DNA of 64,000 nucleotides from Hyalella azteca (taxonomy: Eukaryota > Arthropoda > Malacostraca > Amphipoda > Hyalellidae), in the NCBI RefSeq assembly GCF_000764305.2, contig NW_025947235.1:98408-162407 (forward strand), given 5' to 3'. The notes below the pieces were generated by a model that saw nothing but the letters and a program-made list of their open reading frames with translations, was not told the DNA's origin and did not search any database. The position numbers and the translations under genes are program-made. Shown piece by piece: positions 1-12,456 of the stretch (position 1 is the first letter of the stretch; each line of letters opens with the position of its first letter).

Positions 1-448
1 TAATAAGGACTCAAAATTCTGATCTTTAGAACCCAAACTTCTAAGCATCAGAACTAAAATTTCTGAGCATTAGGATCCGCCAAAAATTCAGACGTACCCC
101 TTCATAAACACTCTGAATTTATCATGCTAAAACGGTTGGCATAATATCGCTATTAAATTTCTCTGTTGGATTTAATTTAGTTACAACACAACATTTCCCT
201 CGCATTTAACGATCCCGAAACTCAAAATTATCCACAACATGGAGCGATGAGAGATTAAGGAAAACTCCTGTCAAATGATTGCGCAGGATCATTTTTGGCT
301 ATCTCCAAATTGCTACGCGAGTTTGAAACAAAAAATTTATTTTTAAAAACAAGTCATTACTCCGGAGCTCAGGTGGGAGAGACACTTTTCTGGCATTAAG
401 CTAATTGCCGGACCGAGATGTTTCACGCGTGGCAATCATTCTGTTATT

Positions 449-1131
449 TAACTCTTCATTTATAGAACTCTTCAGTTATCAAACTCTTCACTTATTCAAC
501 TCTTCACTTATTCAACTCTTTACTTATTCAACTCTTCACCTATTCAACTCTTTACTTATTCAACTCTTCACTTATTCAACTCTACACTTATTCAACTCTT
601 CACTTATTCAACTCTTCAATAATTCAACTCTTCACTTATTCAACTCTTCACTTATTCAACTCATCACTTATTCAACTCTTCACTTATTCAACTATTCAGT
701 TATTGAACTCTCCACTTATTCAACTCTCCACTTATTCAATTCTTCACTTATTCAACTCGTCACTTATTCAACTCTTCACTTATTCAACTCTTCACTTATT
801 CAACTCATCACTTATTCAACTCTTCACTTATTCAACTCTTCACTTATTCAACTCTTCACTTATTCAATTCTTCACTTATTCATCTTACCTTATTCAACTC
901 ATCACTTATTCAACTCATCACTTATTCAACTCTTCACTTATTCAACTCTTCACTTATTCAACTCATCACTTATTCAACTCTCCACTTATTCAATTCTTCA
1001 CTTATTCAACTCTTCACTTATTCAACTATTCACTTATTCAACTGTTCACTTATTCAACTCTCCTCTTATTCAACTCTCCACCTATTCAATTCTTCACTTA
1101 TTCAACTCTTCGCCCTTTCAACTCTTCAGTT
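449..1131. repeat. 16-bp minisatellite, about 42 copies
   Basis: Unit TTCACTTATTCAACTC repeated almost without break, with scattered substitutions and a few 1-4 base indels. Because stop codons are absent from the unit in some frames it creates open frames of up to 253 codons in the plus direction; these are low-complexity and show no start context or splice sites, so I do not call them genes. Confidence 0.95.
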
Positions 1132-1199
1132 GTTTTTATGTTGACCGTGAAACTGTTATCTCATGATCAATTCGTTTCTCAACCCTAGAATGTGGGATA

Positions 1200-1992
1200 T
1201 TGGAAAATACCAATAAATGTTTCGAGCTGAAATAATTTATCATCAAATCGAGTGCGTATTAATGTTCTCATAGAAAACTGATCATTTGTAGTTGACGTAT
1301 ATAGATATATAAAGCATTATATATAAAGCATTTATTTGCATCCGGAGCTTAAGTTATTAAATCATATCGCAGAGAGCGAGGTTACCGAACAACTTGTATA
1401 AAAAGTTCGGTAAAAGTTAAAAAAGTTTTTAAACAAGTGGTTTAAAGAACTTGTTTAAAAAGTTGATCGGATTTAGTGTAGATATTTATCAAAATGTTTT
1501 ACTTAATTGCATTACATGTAGGTGTCTCCGGTGGAGGACAAGTTGTAGAAAAAGATTGTGTGCTATTATAGCGGGGCATTAACAGTTGTACGGTGAAACT
1601 GTTAACTTTATTTTGAAACTTTGTTATTGCCGAGTAAGTTCTTCTGGCGATGGTAATGGAAATATTTGATGTTATCGGTAATATTTGATTTAACGGTAGT
1701 ATTTGATGTACTTAACTTTATTGAAGGAATTTACTTGAATCAAGAAGTTTAAAATATCTTATAGTGTTCATACTATTCAAAATACAACAAGGTTAAGATT
1801 AAATTTCTCGTTATCAAATCTAAAAAAAAATGTGAAACCCTTCTCATGATAATCTAAAATCTTCCAACAAAGCAATTTTAGTCATTCAATCCAGATAGAA
1901 AACATACTTAGCAGTTTTATTGTCGATCACACATCAGCTACATATTGATGACGTATACAAAATAATTACATGCGACGTGCATCATGTTTACC
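1200..1992. other. AT-rich intergenic DNA, nothing recognised
   Basis: No open frame with coding character, no repeat array. If the membrane-protein gene to its right has more 3' exons, this is intron sequence. Confidence 0.5.
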
Positions 1993-2092
1993 AGTAGTTA
2001 GTTTGTTAAAAATCCACCCCGATATACCAAAAAGAATTTTACCTGACCATTACTCATGCAGCAAAAGAACCGGTCACATATACATAACTCAC

Positions 2093-3857
2093 CTGTAGAC
2101 ACATTGCCCGTCTGTGTAGTGGACACCACACAGACCCTCCACAAACACAACCTGTATAGCAGCTGCACGGGCTCCGGACGTCGGTCATCCGGAGAACGGG
2201 CTTGTCTGCCCGTGCGGTGTCGCTCATCATCAAGCGAACGTCTTTGTCTCCGCTCAGAATTGTGGTCTTCCGTCTCCCTGCGCTGTAGTCTTTGCACTGT
2301 TGGACTCCGTGTATGTCTTTGCACTGGTGGACTCCGTGTATGTCTTTGCACTGTTGGACTCCGTGTATGTCTTTGCACTGTTGGACTCCGTGTATGGACC
2401 GTGATATTGGGATGTGCTTCAAGCTTGTACTGCGTAACTGAATGTGATTGTCTAAATTGTTGTACGCGAGATGGCCGCAATCCAGGAGTAATCCTAACTC
2501 TTGTTCCTTGCATAGCTTGCCGGGTATTGTTCTCTCTAAATGCTTTTCCATGTTCAACTGAAGCGATCTTGGTCCTCCGGGGTTGGGGTATTTTTTGTCC
2601 TCCGGATCTTGGAGACTCAGGATTCTGTGCCAACGAATTCATTAGAATGTGGGCGATAGAAATTGATGCTGGTTTCAATGTGGTTCGGTTTTTTGGCTCT
2701 GAATAATTGTTATTCATTAATAAATATTTATTAAAAGAATTTCGTATAAACGCAGATTTTGCCGTGTATTTTCCACCCAAACCCTCTTCTTCAAATTTAT
2801 TTTTTGCCAAGCGATAGTAAAAAATGTTTTTAATTTTGTCGATGGTAGATTTGAGAAATTCTCGCTGATACAGGGTGGAATTATTGCCGTTCTTGTAGCG
2901 TGGCTGTGTTTCTACTTGGTGATGTGATGAATTCTGTTGTATTCTTAATTTATGGGAATTTCGAGACGTTTTATATTCACCAATTAAAAAAGGATTCTGT
3001 ATTCTACGAAAGATGTAATGTTGTTGAATGTTAAACTGCTTCTCATTTTTCATTGTCTTTCCCAATATTGCAGCGGAGACTGCGCCACTGGAGCGCTTAA
3101 TTTTAGTTCTATTATGATCAGCCTTCATTGACTCAGTTCTTTCTATACTAGACAAGTCCCTCTCTGAAGCTCTGCAATCTGCGCTCAAATTAAAGCTTGT
3201 ATTTTTGTCCTTTGAAGTTAGGCTGAACGGTGCTGCTCCAGCGATGCTATTATAGCCGAACAAATTAACTTCAGTGTGGTTATCATTCGCTTTATTGCTT
3301 ACATAATCTCCACTCGCATCCTCCGAGCTGACGTTGTCGCGGAATAATGAGCTTAGTTCCTTATTACTGAGCAGCAAATGAACTGCATTAAGACTACGTG
3401 TTTTTAACTTCACTTGGGGCTTGTACAATAAGGGACTCGCACGAGGCTGCAACTTAGACTCCTTAGAAAGCTCATTAAGGCGCTCCGTGTAGAGCTCGTT
3501 GAGCCGTCCCTCGTAGAACTGAGGCACCGTGTCCTCATCTTCTTTGTTTCTTTCCAACATAACCTGCAAAGACGGCACTTCTATCGGCACCTTAATCTGC
3601 ACGCGACTGTTAACAACGTCGTCCGCAGTTTCTTGGACGATGCTGGGTGGTTCATGAATTGTAATATGGCTGGATTGAGTTGTGGTCATTGTCTGTAACA
3701 TGACAGTTTCCTGTCGCACCGCCCATGTCTGTGAACACATAGAAACCATGAGCATGAGTGCAGACACCAGCGATATAAGTAAACCAAACAGAAGACTCAT
3801 GGTGGCTCTGTTCGCCGTGACCAGACGACCGTCCAGCAAGGCCTCCAGTCTCTCCAT
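2093..3857 (-). CDS. First coding exon of a type II single-pass membrane protein (Golgi glycosyl- or sulfotransferase-like layout), partial gene
   Basis: The open frame starts at 3857 and stays open to 1998, but a strong donor, ACAG/GTGAGT, ends the exon at 2093, giving 588 codons plus one base (phase 1). The second in-frame ATG at 3800 (GCCACC before ATG) has a much better initiation context than the first and is my preferred start; it lies just before a hydrophobic segment (residues 21-43 counted from the first ATG, LLFGLLISLVSALMLMVS). The rest is hydrophilic, with about a dozen N-X-S/T sites (for example NHTE, NTSF, NLSA, NRTK, NSSH, NNST, NYSE), as expected of a luminal stem. Residues about 485-522 hold four 9-residue repeats HTRSPTVQR, coded by a 27-bp minisatellite. 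I do not recognise a catalytic domain. The phase-1 donor equals the acceptor phase of the first visible exon of the galactosyltransferase copy at 37.3 kb, so this could be the anchor exon of another paralogue; that is inference only. Confidence 0.7.
2268..2397 (-). repeat. 27-bp in-frame coding repeat, 4 copies
   Basis: Inside the membrane-protein exon. One unit codes for HTRSPTVQR; the third copy carries a single change (PTVQR to PPVQR). The 27-bp period keeps the reading frame. Confidence 0.9.
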
Positions 3858-3902
3858 TATGGAATCTGGTCACCGTTATCATCAATAATTGTTCCAGCAA
3901 GC

Positions 3903-3990
3903 ATGGTAGGGTGTATAAACAAGCATGGTAGCAAGCATGGTAGCAGCTACTGAGCAAGCATGGTAGCAGCTACTGAGCAAGCATGGTTGC
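3903..3990. repeat. Short tandem repeat around AAGCATGGTAGCAGCTACTG
   Basis: Four to five imperfect copies of about 11-24 bases, immediately upstream of the membrane-protein exon (50-130 bases before its first ATG), so possibly in its 5' untranslated region or promoter. Confidence 0.7.
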
Positions 3991-4019
3991 AGCTCAGTAG
4001 GGTGCAAAAGAGCGGTCAT

Positions 4020-5340
4020 CCATCCTCATATTTCCAGCATTCGAGTTATGGGCTGTCAACCTCTTTCATATCAAAAATTACGTTGTATAACTTCGTTCGT
4101 AAATAAATTACATATTCAGAAAAACTGTTGAATTATTACGACTGTAATTTCCGTCAGGCTTGCACTTTGCACAACCATCTGGCTAAAAAGTGCATATATA
4201 GTTTCAACCTCTGAAAAGGAACAAAAATTAAAAATACTTCATATTGACCACAAAAGAGAAAATTTTCTATTTAATTTTTGAAGAATTTTATAATTAAGAG
4301 CATATTAACAAACACGTTGTTATTATAAGCAAAACAATTATTATTAAACACATTAGTAAAACAAATTATATAATATTTTCCTGTGACTTACGTATTCTTA
4401 GAATAACTTTCATCCGCTGTCATTAATGTTCTGAAAATACAACGCTAAAATTTCGATCAATGATTAGCGTTTAGAAACAAGTACATTTCATTTTCATTCA
4501 GTTAGAGATAGAAACATGTATGTTTTCATTACCAAGCTGAAATTTATTTTAACCAAGCATTGCCAAAACGCTGGAAATTAGTGCCAGGCCCTGGACGAAA
4601 AAACGGCGATTGGTTAGATGATTCAAGTTTCATGGATGCAATTTCTACTGCAGCCCAATATTCGGTACGGGAAATATTGTTCACGTCCGAATGAACAAAT
4701 TGTACAGCCATGGGATGTACCTACACACTCTTTATCTTACATTCTCTGTCACTACGTTAATGAATAAATGAAGTTTCATCTCACGAGATTAAGTTATCGA
4801 ATCCGATAAACTCAAGCCAAGTTCACCTGGAGCCGATAAGTCGAGTTCAAAGAAGCAATTTAATGAGGCTGCTCTGAGATCAGACATCTTACATCGGACG
4901 AGTTTTTACCGACAGCAAAGGTAAGCTACGCAAAGGTTAGAAATTTATTTACAGAGGATAATTTACCCTTATAAAAAGTATCTCAAAAACTAAACCGCGG
5001 ATTATTTTTTCTAATTTATTCAATCCTGCCTCCTGTTAGTGGTCGACAAAAACGTATTTGCCTTTCGATTCGTGCAATTCGCGTTTAACGAACTGAAGAA
5101 AATTCCCGATCCGACCTTTCATATACATTGTTTCCGCCAGAGTGTGATAATTTTAAATTGTCACACCCAATTATATTGTAAGCCTACATTCGAATCAACT
5201 CAATATACCAGACGCGCAACCTGCAAAAAATGGTGGAAGCTAATAAATTGCATAGCGAGAATTATTTCCGAGGCTTGCATTTGAGAGCTGACGTTAGAAC
5301 TGTTCAGTGTTCGCTGTTTGTCGAGCTTGACCAGTCAGTG
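4020..5340. other. AT-rich DNA, nothing recognised
   Basis: Only short, unconvincing open frames. It would contain the promoter of the membrane-protein gene if transcription starts near its exon; no TATA/initiator pair is clear. Confidence 0.4.
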
Positions 5341-6035
5341 CAGCTGTTCCTAGCGCCCAAGAACGCTGTTCTCGGCCACTCAAATCCTCTATTCCTGGCA
5401 CTCAAGTGTGCTGTTCTCGGCCACTCATTGCCACTTTTCTCAGCCATAGTGCGTGCTGTTCTTAGTCACTCATTATCCCTTTTTAGCGCATTTTCTCATT
5501 TATGGGAAAAATGCCCTATCGCTCGTCATGTACGTCCGTCCGTCCGTCTGTCCGTGACTTCACGTTTTCGTCGATTCTGAGAAAATGTGCTTTCTGTCAC
5601 TCACTGCAGTGAGTACTGAGTTATATTTTTTCCGTTCATAAGAGTGCTGGTCTTGGTCACTCATTGAAACTTGTCTCAGCCCCAAGGGGTGCTGTATTTG
5701 GTGATTCATGGCCATTTTATTCAGTCGCTGTTCTCGGCCACTCATTGCCACTTTTCTCAGAGCTCAAGCGTGCTGTAAATAATCACTCATTGCCACTTTC
5801 CTCTGCCGTAAAGGGTGCTGTTCTCGGCCACTCATTGTCACTTTTCTCAGCACTCAAACGTGCTGTTTTTGATCACTCGTTGCCATTTTTCTCAGCCCTA
5901 AGACATTCTGTTAATGATCACTCATTGCCACTTTTCTCAGACCAAAAGTTTGCTGTTCTTGCCACTCAGAGTTGCTGCTCCAATTGATCAAGCGCGCTGT
6001 TCTCGGCCAGTCAGTGCGTCTGTTCCCAGCGTTCT
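5340..6035. repeat. 45-bp degenerate minisatellite
   Basis: GCTGTTCTCGGCCACTCA recurs at 5365, 5410 and 5455 (45-base steps) and again from about 5695 to 6010, interrupted near 5500-5650. The multiple-of-three period keeps a frame open (repeating AVLGHSLPLFSALKR), but copies diverge at non-synonymous and synonymous sites alike and there is no clear start or splice signal, so I treat it as non-coding. Confidence 0.85.
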
Positions 6036-6483
6036 CAGTGGCAAGGCTTTGGCAAGGAGCCGAGTTTTGCCGTCAGCGTTGGTAAGCCTAAATTGTTCTT
6101 GCCACTAGCAGGAATCTCAAGTGATATATTGAGGCTGGAAATTTGGCTTGAGAGTACATAGATAGTTTCCCATGGTATTAAACCTACAAAATAATAATTT
6201 TTTCGTTTATGGTATTTAGGTGAACCCACGTAGAATTTTTCTATATGACAAGTAATAATAAATATTATTATTTGAAAACCAATAATAAATCAATATCAAC
6301 GCTAGCATTTTTTTAATCAAGAGCAGACGAAGATGTTTCAAAAATTTTGCAGATACGTTTTCGATGATAATTTACTCTAGCTTACATAATTTATGCTTAA
6401 TAATGTTCATGATTGCTTGCTTGCAGTAACAGTTGCCCGCTTATTCTGCTCAATAAAATTATTTATATTGAATTGATTAAATG

Positions 6484-6948
6484 CTAAAAAGCGATGCTCA
6501 AAAACTATGCTAGAGAGCGGTGCTAGAAAATGATGCTAAAGAGCGATACTATGAGTGATACTAAAAATTGATGTTAAAGAGCGATGCTAAAGAGCGCTAC
6601 TAGAAAGTGATGCTGAAAAATTATGCTAAGAAGCAATGCTAAGGAGCGATGCTAAGAAGCGATGCTAAGGAGTGATGCTAAGGAGCGATGCTAAGGAGTG
6701 ATGCTAAGAAGCAATGCAGATGCTAAGGAGCGATGCTAAGGAGCGATGCTAAGAAGCGATGCTAAGGAGCGATGCTAAGAAGCGATGCTAGGGAGTGATG
6801 CTAAGGAGCGATGCTAAGGAGCGATGCTAAGGAGTGATGCTAAAGAGCGATGCTAAGGAGCGATGCTAAGGAGCGATGCTAAGGAGCGATGCTAAGGAGT
6901 GATGCTAAAGAGCGATGCTAAAGAGCGATGCTAACGAGAGATGCTGAA
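6484..6948. repeat. 13-bp minisatellite (GATGCTAAGGAGC)
   Basis: About 35 copies of a 13-base unit, more regular toward the right (6640-6940), more degenerate at the left end. Confidence 0.93.
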
Positions 6949-6959
6949 CTGCAACTGCA

Positions 6960-9900
6960 ACTGCGAATGGCGTTTAAAATTGTCAAGGCTGGAAAGAAGC
7001 AGCAATTAAGTTTCACAACCAGAAGAGCAAATGCATACGCTGTTTATCTGAAAATTTTACCATGATTTCAGATTACATCTTGAGAAGTAATATTCTTTAG
7101 CTATTCAACTGTGGTATTTTCCTTTCAATTTATTCATTTAATGTAATTATATGTATTTATTTACAATTAATACAATATACAGGTATCAATATACGGATGA
7201 TGTGGCGGCAAGACGAGAAAAAAACCTTCTAATTATAATTATAGTGATGTTTTAAATTCTTTATTTCGTCTACTGTGTTTCAGCATCGCCTTTTTCGTTT
7301 GTTTTCATGGGCGCTCCATGTCATTGAGGTCCCCGTCGATATTTCTTAAAGTAATTAATCGGTACCCGCCGTGGAAATAAAGTTCGCAGTTGCAATAGAT
7401 TTTATGGATTAGTGAATCGCGCTGTGCTTCAGGATTTATTGAATCCAAAATTGCGGGAGAAAAACTGTGCGTGAAATAGAATAATTACGCTAATTTGAAC
7501 TAAAAGCTTGCGTTCATTTGCGCTTCAGACAAACATGCAGCGGAATAGCCGCAGACTTCTGGACATAAAAATTTTTTGTTCAGATGAACTTGCGTGCTCC
7601 GAAGTGTTATGTTTTATATGCGTCATATCCTTTTGGGCTCGATATGATAATAGTTATGTTTTTTATGAAAATTTGGCCGAGGTTTACACTACAGAACAAA
7701 TGAGAGATTCGTTAACAAAGTTCTATTGTTCATTAAGAAACTTAACGCCTGAGCTTAGTCTTTATTGACTCGAGTTTCAGGTCGAGTTAAAAACTTTTTT
7801 GCTATATGGCGTTGTCAGTTAATTGAAAACGAGTCTTCCGGCTTGAAAAAATTTATAAAGGAACTTTCAACAGATGGTGAAAAATAAATTATAGAGCACT
7901 CAAGAAACCTGTGAGAAAATTAAACCAATTGTCAATTAATTATCAAAAAACAAGTCTAATTTAGCTGTTCCTGCATCTTACATATTTATATTTTCGTTTT
8001 TTATATGACCAATGATAGTCACCATCGGCAAAATATGCAATTAATAGCTTCTAAGACTCATTCCTGTGAAATTCAGCTCTTTGTACACTTCTAGCTGAAA
8101 AATACTTGAAAATTATTTATTGTTTTTTTTTTAATTGCAAAGTCTAGACCAGATTTTGGCATAGCAGCGCTCACGGTCCATTTTCACTTCTTACAGCTCA
8201 CGGTTCTCAGTTCTGGCGAGTGAGCTGCCATCTACCGGCCTAGTATATCATGGAGCCTTTCAAAGGCTCAAAGACTAAAGTTTGTTCCTGTTTGTCTTCT
8301 AAGACTGGCTTGGCCGGACAGCAGGCAACTCTCAGAGAAATCTGTGAAACTTTGTATAAATCTTGGTGAACTCTTTGCTGATGTGTGGTGTTCCTGACTC
8401 AGTTTGACCCGGAATAGGAATAGATCATTTCTTTGTCCGCTCTCTGCTCATTCTAAGTTTGAGAAAGTGAGTAACTATTGTGTACTTTTGACCCAATCAT
8501 TGTAATGAGCGACGATTAAGTCAACACCTGTAGAAGCGCGTCACTTCTCCGTATACTTTGTTATATGTGTCTTTCACAAGTTATAAGTCGAGAGGTATTA
8601 AGTTATTAAATCGTAACGGTGTTTAACTTCAATTCAAACTGGAGCCTTCTACCATCAAAGTTGTAGGAAAAAAATTGAATACTTAAAATATAAATAAAAG
8701 GAGTATATGAATGGAGTCCGCAAGTATGTGAATTAATTATTAATTTTACATCTGAATTTCGCTACCGTTTCCGGCATTACCAGGATGGGTCGGCTTCAAC
8801 TTTAATTGCATTCAATTTTGAAGGCATAGTATTGATCTCTATTGACCACAATATAAGAGGCCTAAATGACCTCTATTGACCTCAATGTGAAAGGACTAAT
8901 TTACCTCTATTGGCCTTAATTTGTAAAGCCTAATTGACCTATATCGATACCAAAATACAAGACAGTGATAAATCAGGCAAGTATTGAGAAAAATAAAATT
9001 GCAGCAAAACATAAGAAAATATTCAATGTACATTTTGACCTAAGAACATCCTTACATCAATTATACTAGAAATAGTCATTCTAATGTTACTGAAATTAGT
9101 ATCCAAATCTAATAATAAATTTTCTGGTGGGCTTTGAAAGCACATAAATTTCGGGATATACAGTTTTCATCATTTTATCTCTATATAGAGACGCATTGTT
9201 TATTTGAAATTCAGCCGTTACTTCGGCAGCAGAGGTTTTTCCTAAAAATATTCTCTAGTGGCCTTGGTGGTGGTGGCTTCAGTGCAGATCTTTCAATTTA
9301 AAATTTCACGTGCATGTGCCAATGGCAGGAAAGCTTTGGCTCGATACTGAGACCGAATTTCTAGGGTATTTCTCGTGTGCAGGGTATTTCCGATTCCGTG
9401 TTTCCTGTAGTGTCCAGGATATTTTAGATTTCCAGGATATTTGCGTCGAGGTTTACTACCGGGAAGAGACCTCCACTGGAAATGTTGTGGTTGTTCCGAT
9501 GCTTCAGCCAGCTGCTAGTGGGTTTGTAAGCCTACGTGTTGTTAAAATTTCGTAAAGAACCTATGTTTTTTAAGCCCCTAATATAAATCTCATATAAATT
9601 AATTGCTATAAAACTGACGACGAAATAATAAAATCTCTACATCTAACCATTTTAGTATTTTTCAAAGGTAATTACTTTTTTACCTAACGATCTCACAACC
9701 GCGCAACAAATTTTAAGATGCGGTAAAGCTTTTAATGGCCTGTAAGGGGAAGGCAATAGTGAGCCTGCCGAGGCCGTGAAGCCGATAGGCTTCAAATGAA
9801 GCAGAAAAGAAGTGAGATGCCTCCCATACGGCATGAGTGAAGGGCGCTTCACGCTTCAAATAAGTTCGAGCTCTTTGTTTTTTTTTTGAGATAGCCGCTA

Positions 9901-10020
9901 ACAAAATTTACAGCCGAAATTCAACCACAAATTTTTGGATGGGGAAATAATCATAATCGAGTTTAATCAATGTCGCATGAATATGGAATTATTCTCCTGG
10001 AATAAAACGAAATTAATCGC
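6960..10020. other. Intergenic DNA, nothing recognised
   Basis: AT-rich, with several 60-90 codon open frames (for example 7508-7768 plus and 9310-9555 plus) that show no recognisable domain. Short imperfect repetition of a CCTCTATTGACCTCAAT-type motif occurs at about 8838-8945. Confidence 0.4.
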
Positions 10021-10035
10021 GAATTGTTCGTAGCT

Positions 10036-10736
10036 GTAATGAATGAAATGCTCAATTCAATGCTATATTCCAAAATTTTTTCGAGGTTTTATGTAATGCT
10101 TTATTTATTTCTTTTATGCAATGCTTTATTTATTTCTTTTATGCAATGCTTTATTTATTTCTTTTATGCAATACTTTATTCAATGTTCTATTCAATGTTT
10201 AATCAAATGATTTATTCAATGCTGTATTAAATGTTTTATGCAATGCTTTATCCAAAACTTTATTCAATGTTCTATGCAATGCTTGATCCAAAGCGTCATT
10301 CAATGCTTTATTTAATGCTTTATTCCATACTACATTCAATACTTCATACAATGCTCTATGCAGTGCTTTATGCAATGCTTCATTCAATGCTCTATTTGAT
10401 GCTTTATTCAATACTATATTCAATGCTTCATGCAAAGCTCTATGCAGTGATTTATGCAATGCTTTATTCAATGCTACATTCAATGTTTTAAGCAATGCTT
10501 TATTCAATGCTACATTCAATGTTTTAAGCAATGCTTTATTCAATGTTTTATTCAATGCTTTATTCAATGCTTTATTCAATGCTCTATTCAATGCTTTATT
10601 CAATGTTTTATTCAATGCTTTATTCAATGCTCTATGCAATGCATTATTCAATGCTTTATTCAATACTTTATTCAATGCTCTATGCAATGCGTTATCCAAT
10701 GCTTTATTCAATGCTCTATTCAATGCTCTGCAATGC
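10036..10736. repeat. 12-bp minisatellite (TTCAATGCTTTA)
   Basis: Tandem 12-base units with higher-order 24/36-base blocks. The multiple-of-three period opens frames on both strands (up to 205 codons minus), with protein made only of LYSM-, NKAL- or QCFI-type repeats. These are artefacts of the repeat. Confidence 0.93.
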
Positions 10737-11027
10737 ACTGTCATGACTCGCATGTCAGCGCATGTCACGCGCTCACTCCTGTTAAAGTTTGTTTTGCATC
10801 GCAGTTTTCGACGCAAAAATTAAAGTGGAATTTTGGATCGGTGGAGAAAACAGGAACTTTTCCTCACCTTGTGTCACTTCAAAAATCGATGTTTCATCAC
10901 TACTGACAAATTTATATTCTTCAGATCAGTATTCTTAATATAGTTAAGCACGAAATAATTGTAAATTGAGCGTTTTCCAATTGTCTATAAGTATTAAAAT
11001 CACTTGGCTGCTTAATTCGCAAATTTA

Positions 11028-11226
11028 CCAGGAATTTACAAGTAAAGAAAATAGCCAAAAAGTTCACCATTTCTTATAAGAGAAAACGTTTCGGAGTCCA
11101 GCTCCATCGTCAGTTCAAAACCTAGAACACTGGTACAAACAATTAGTAGCCTAAAATTCACATTTACGTTTTCTCTTATAAGAAATGGTAAACTTTTTGG
11201 CTATTTTCTTTACTTTTAAATTCCTG
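11028..11226. repeat. Inverted repeat, two arms of about 60 bp around a 76-bp centre
   Basis: The left arm (11028-11088) and right arm (11165-11226) are near-perfect reverse complements, including AAAAGTTCACCATTTCTTAT against its mirror. The centre holds the hammerhead-like core at 11087-11113. This looks like two head-to-head copies of the end of one element. Confidence 0.75.
11087..11113 (-). ncRNA. Hammerhead-ribozyme-like core, copy 1
   Basis: On the minus strand the 27 bases read CTGACGA, then a 4-bp hairpin GGAG/CTCC with loop CTGGA, then GAAAC. CUGANGA and GAAA separated by stem II are the two conserved catalytic strands of the hammerhead ribozyme, known from Penelope-like retroelements and related small retro-elements. 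I cannot resolve stems I and III by eye, so activity is not claimed. Confidence 0.45.
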
Positions 11227-11743
11227 GCCAATTGTTTATGTTATGTAATGTAATAAATTCCTTTCAAATAATACTTTATATTTGTGAGCTGTAGGAGCAA
11301 AGATGTGTTATTAGCTCCTCATGTACAGTATTGCGATTAATAATATACCGTATAGATAATCTAATCAAAAATTGAAATAATACATTAAGGTTTCTTTGAC
11401 TTTTTTCGGTCTCATGGACCCGCAGAAAACATTATTTGTGCAGCTTGTAATAAATAATACTTTGCACAGAACTGGCACTCAAGAAAATAAATGGATCATA
11501 TCGTCCAAATAACGAATCACTTTCTGATACGCAACACAGGCAGAAATCGAACGTAGCACTGAAGTCCAACCAAACTGAGTCAAGATAATATAATCAAAAA
11601 AGTTTAACACTGCAGTAGATGGACAATGTCTAACTTATTTTTCTTAGTGTGATAATGATCGCAATGTAACGTATTTCTACTCAGTGGTCAACATGTGAAA
11701 ATTAAGATAATGAAATAATTTAGAAACACAACATGTGAGAAAA

Positions 11744-11770
11744 CGTTTCGGAGTCCAGCTCCATCGTCAG
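11744..11770 (-). ncRNA. Hammerhead-ribozyme-like core, copy 2
   Basis: Identical over all 27 bases to the copy at 11087-11113 and same orientation; lies at the start of the second unit of the 0.66-kb tandem duplication. Same caveat on stems I and III. Confidence 0.45.
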
Positions 11771-12456
11771 TTCAAAACCTAGAACACAGGTACAAACAAT
11801 TGGTAGCCTAAAATTCACCTTTACGTTTTCTCTTATAAGAAATGGTAAACTTTTTGGCTATTGTCTTTACTTTTAAATTCCTGGCCAATTGTCTATGTTA
11901 TGTAATGTAATAAATTAGTTTCAAATAATACTTTATATTTTTGAATACTAGGAGCAAAGATCACTTATGAGCTCTTCGTGTGCAGTATTCCATTAATAAT
12001 ATATACCGTATAGATAATCTAATTGAAAATTGAAATTATACATTAAGGTTTCTTTGAATTTTTTTCGGTCTCATGGACCCGCAAAAAACATTATTTGTGC
12101 AGCTTGTAATAAATAATACTTTGCACAGAACTGGCACTCAAGAAAATAAATAGATCATATCGTCCAAATAACGAACCATTTTGTGATAAGCAACACAGGC
12201 AGAAATCTCACGCAGCACTGAAGCCGCGCCAAACTGAGTCAAGATAATATAAAAAAAAAGTTTAACACTGCAGTAGATGGACAATGTCTCACTTATTTTT
12301 CTTAGTGTGATAATGATCGCAATGTAACGTATTTCCACTCAGTGGTCAACATGTGAAAATTAAGATAATGAAATAATTTAGAAACACAAAATGTGAAAAT
12401 TAAGAAAATGAATAATTTTTGGACACATGGAGGTCCACTTGACCAAGTTATACCAT

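Larger units (their letters stand above)
11082..12400. repeat. Tandem duplication, two units of about 0.66 kb
   Basis: Unit 1 (11082-11737) and unit 2 (11738-12400) align nearly base for base, from the hammerhead-like core through a shared ATGTTATGTAATGTAATAAA stretch to TTAAGATAATGAAATAATTT. Each unit contains one copy of a 176-bp small inverted-repeat element (11475-11650 and 12134-12308). No protein is encoded. Probably non-autonomous retroelement debris. Confidence 0.85.

Noticed and set aside
405..1188. Open frames of 253 and 161 codons on the plus strand
   Set aside because: Pure translation of the 16-bp array; two frames are open at once and the protein is low-complexity.
5039..5987. 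A 15-residue-repeat protein (AVLGHSLPLFSALKR)
   Set aside because: Degenerate 45-bp array; frame broken at about 5580-5660 and copies show no coding constraint.
10199..10906. Open frames on both strands over the 12-bp array (205, 150, 86 codons)
   Set aside because: Period divisible by three keeps any stop-free frame open; no other coding evidence.
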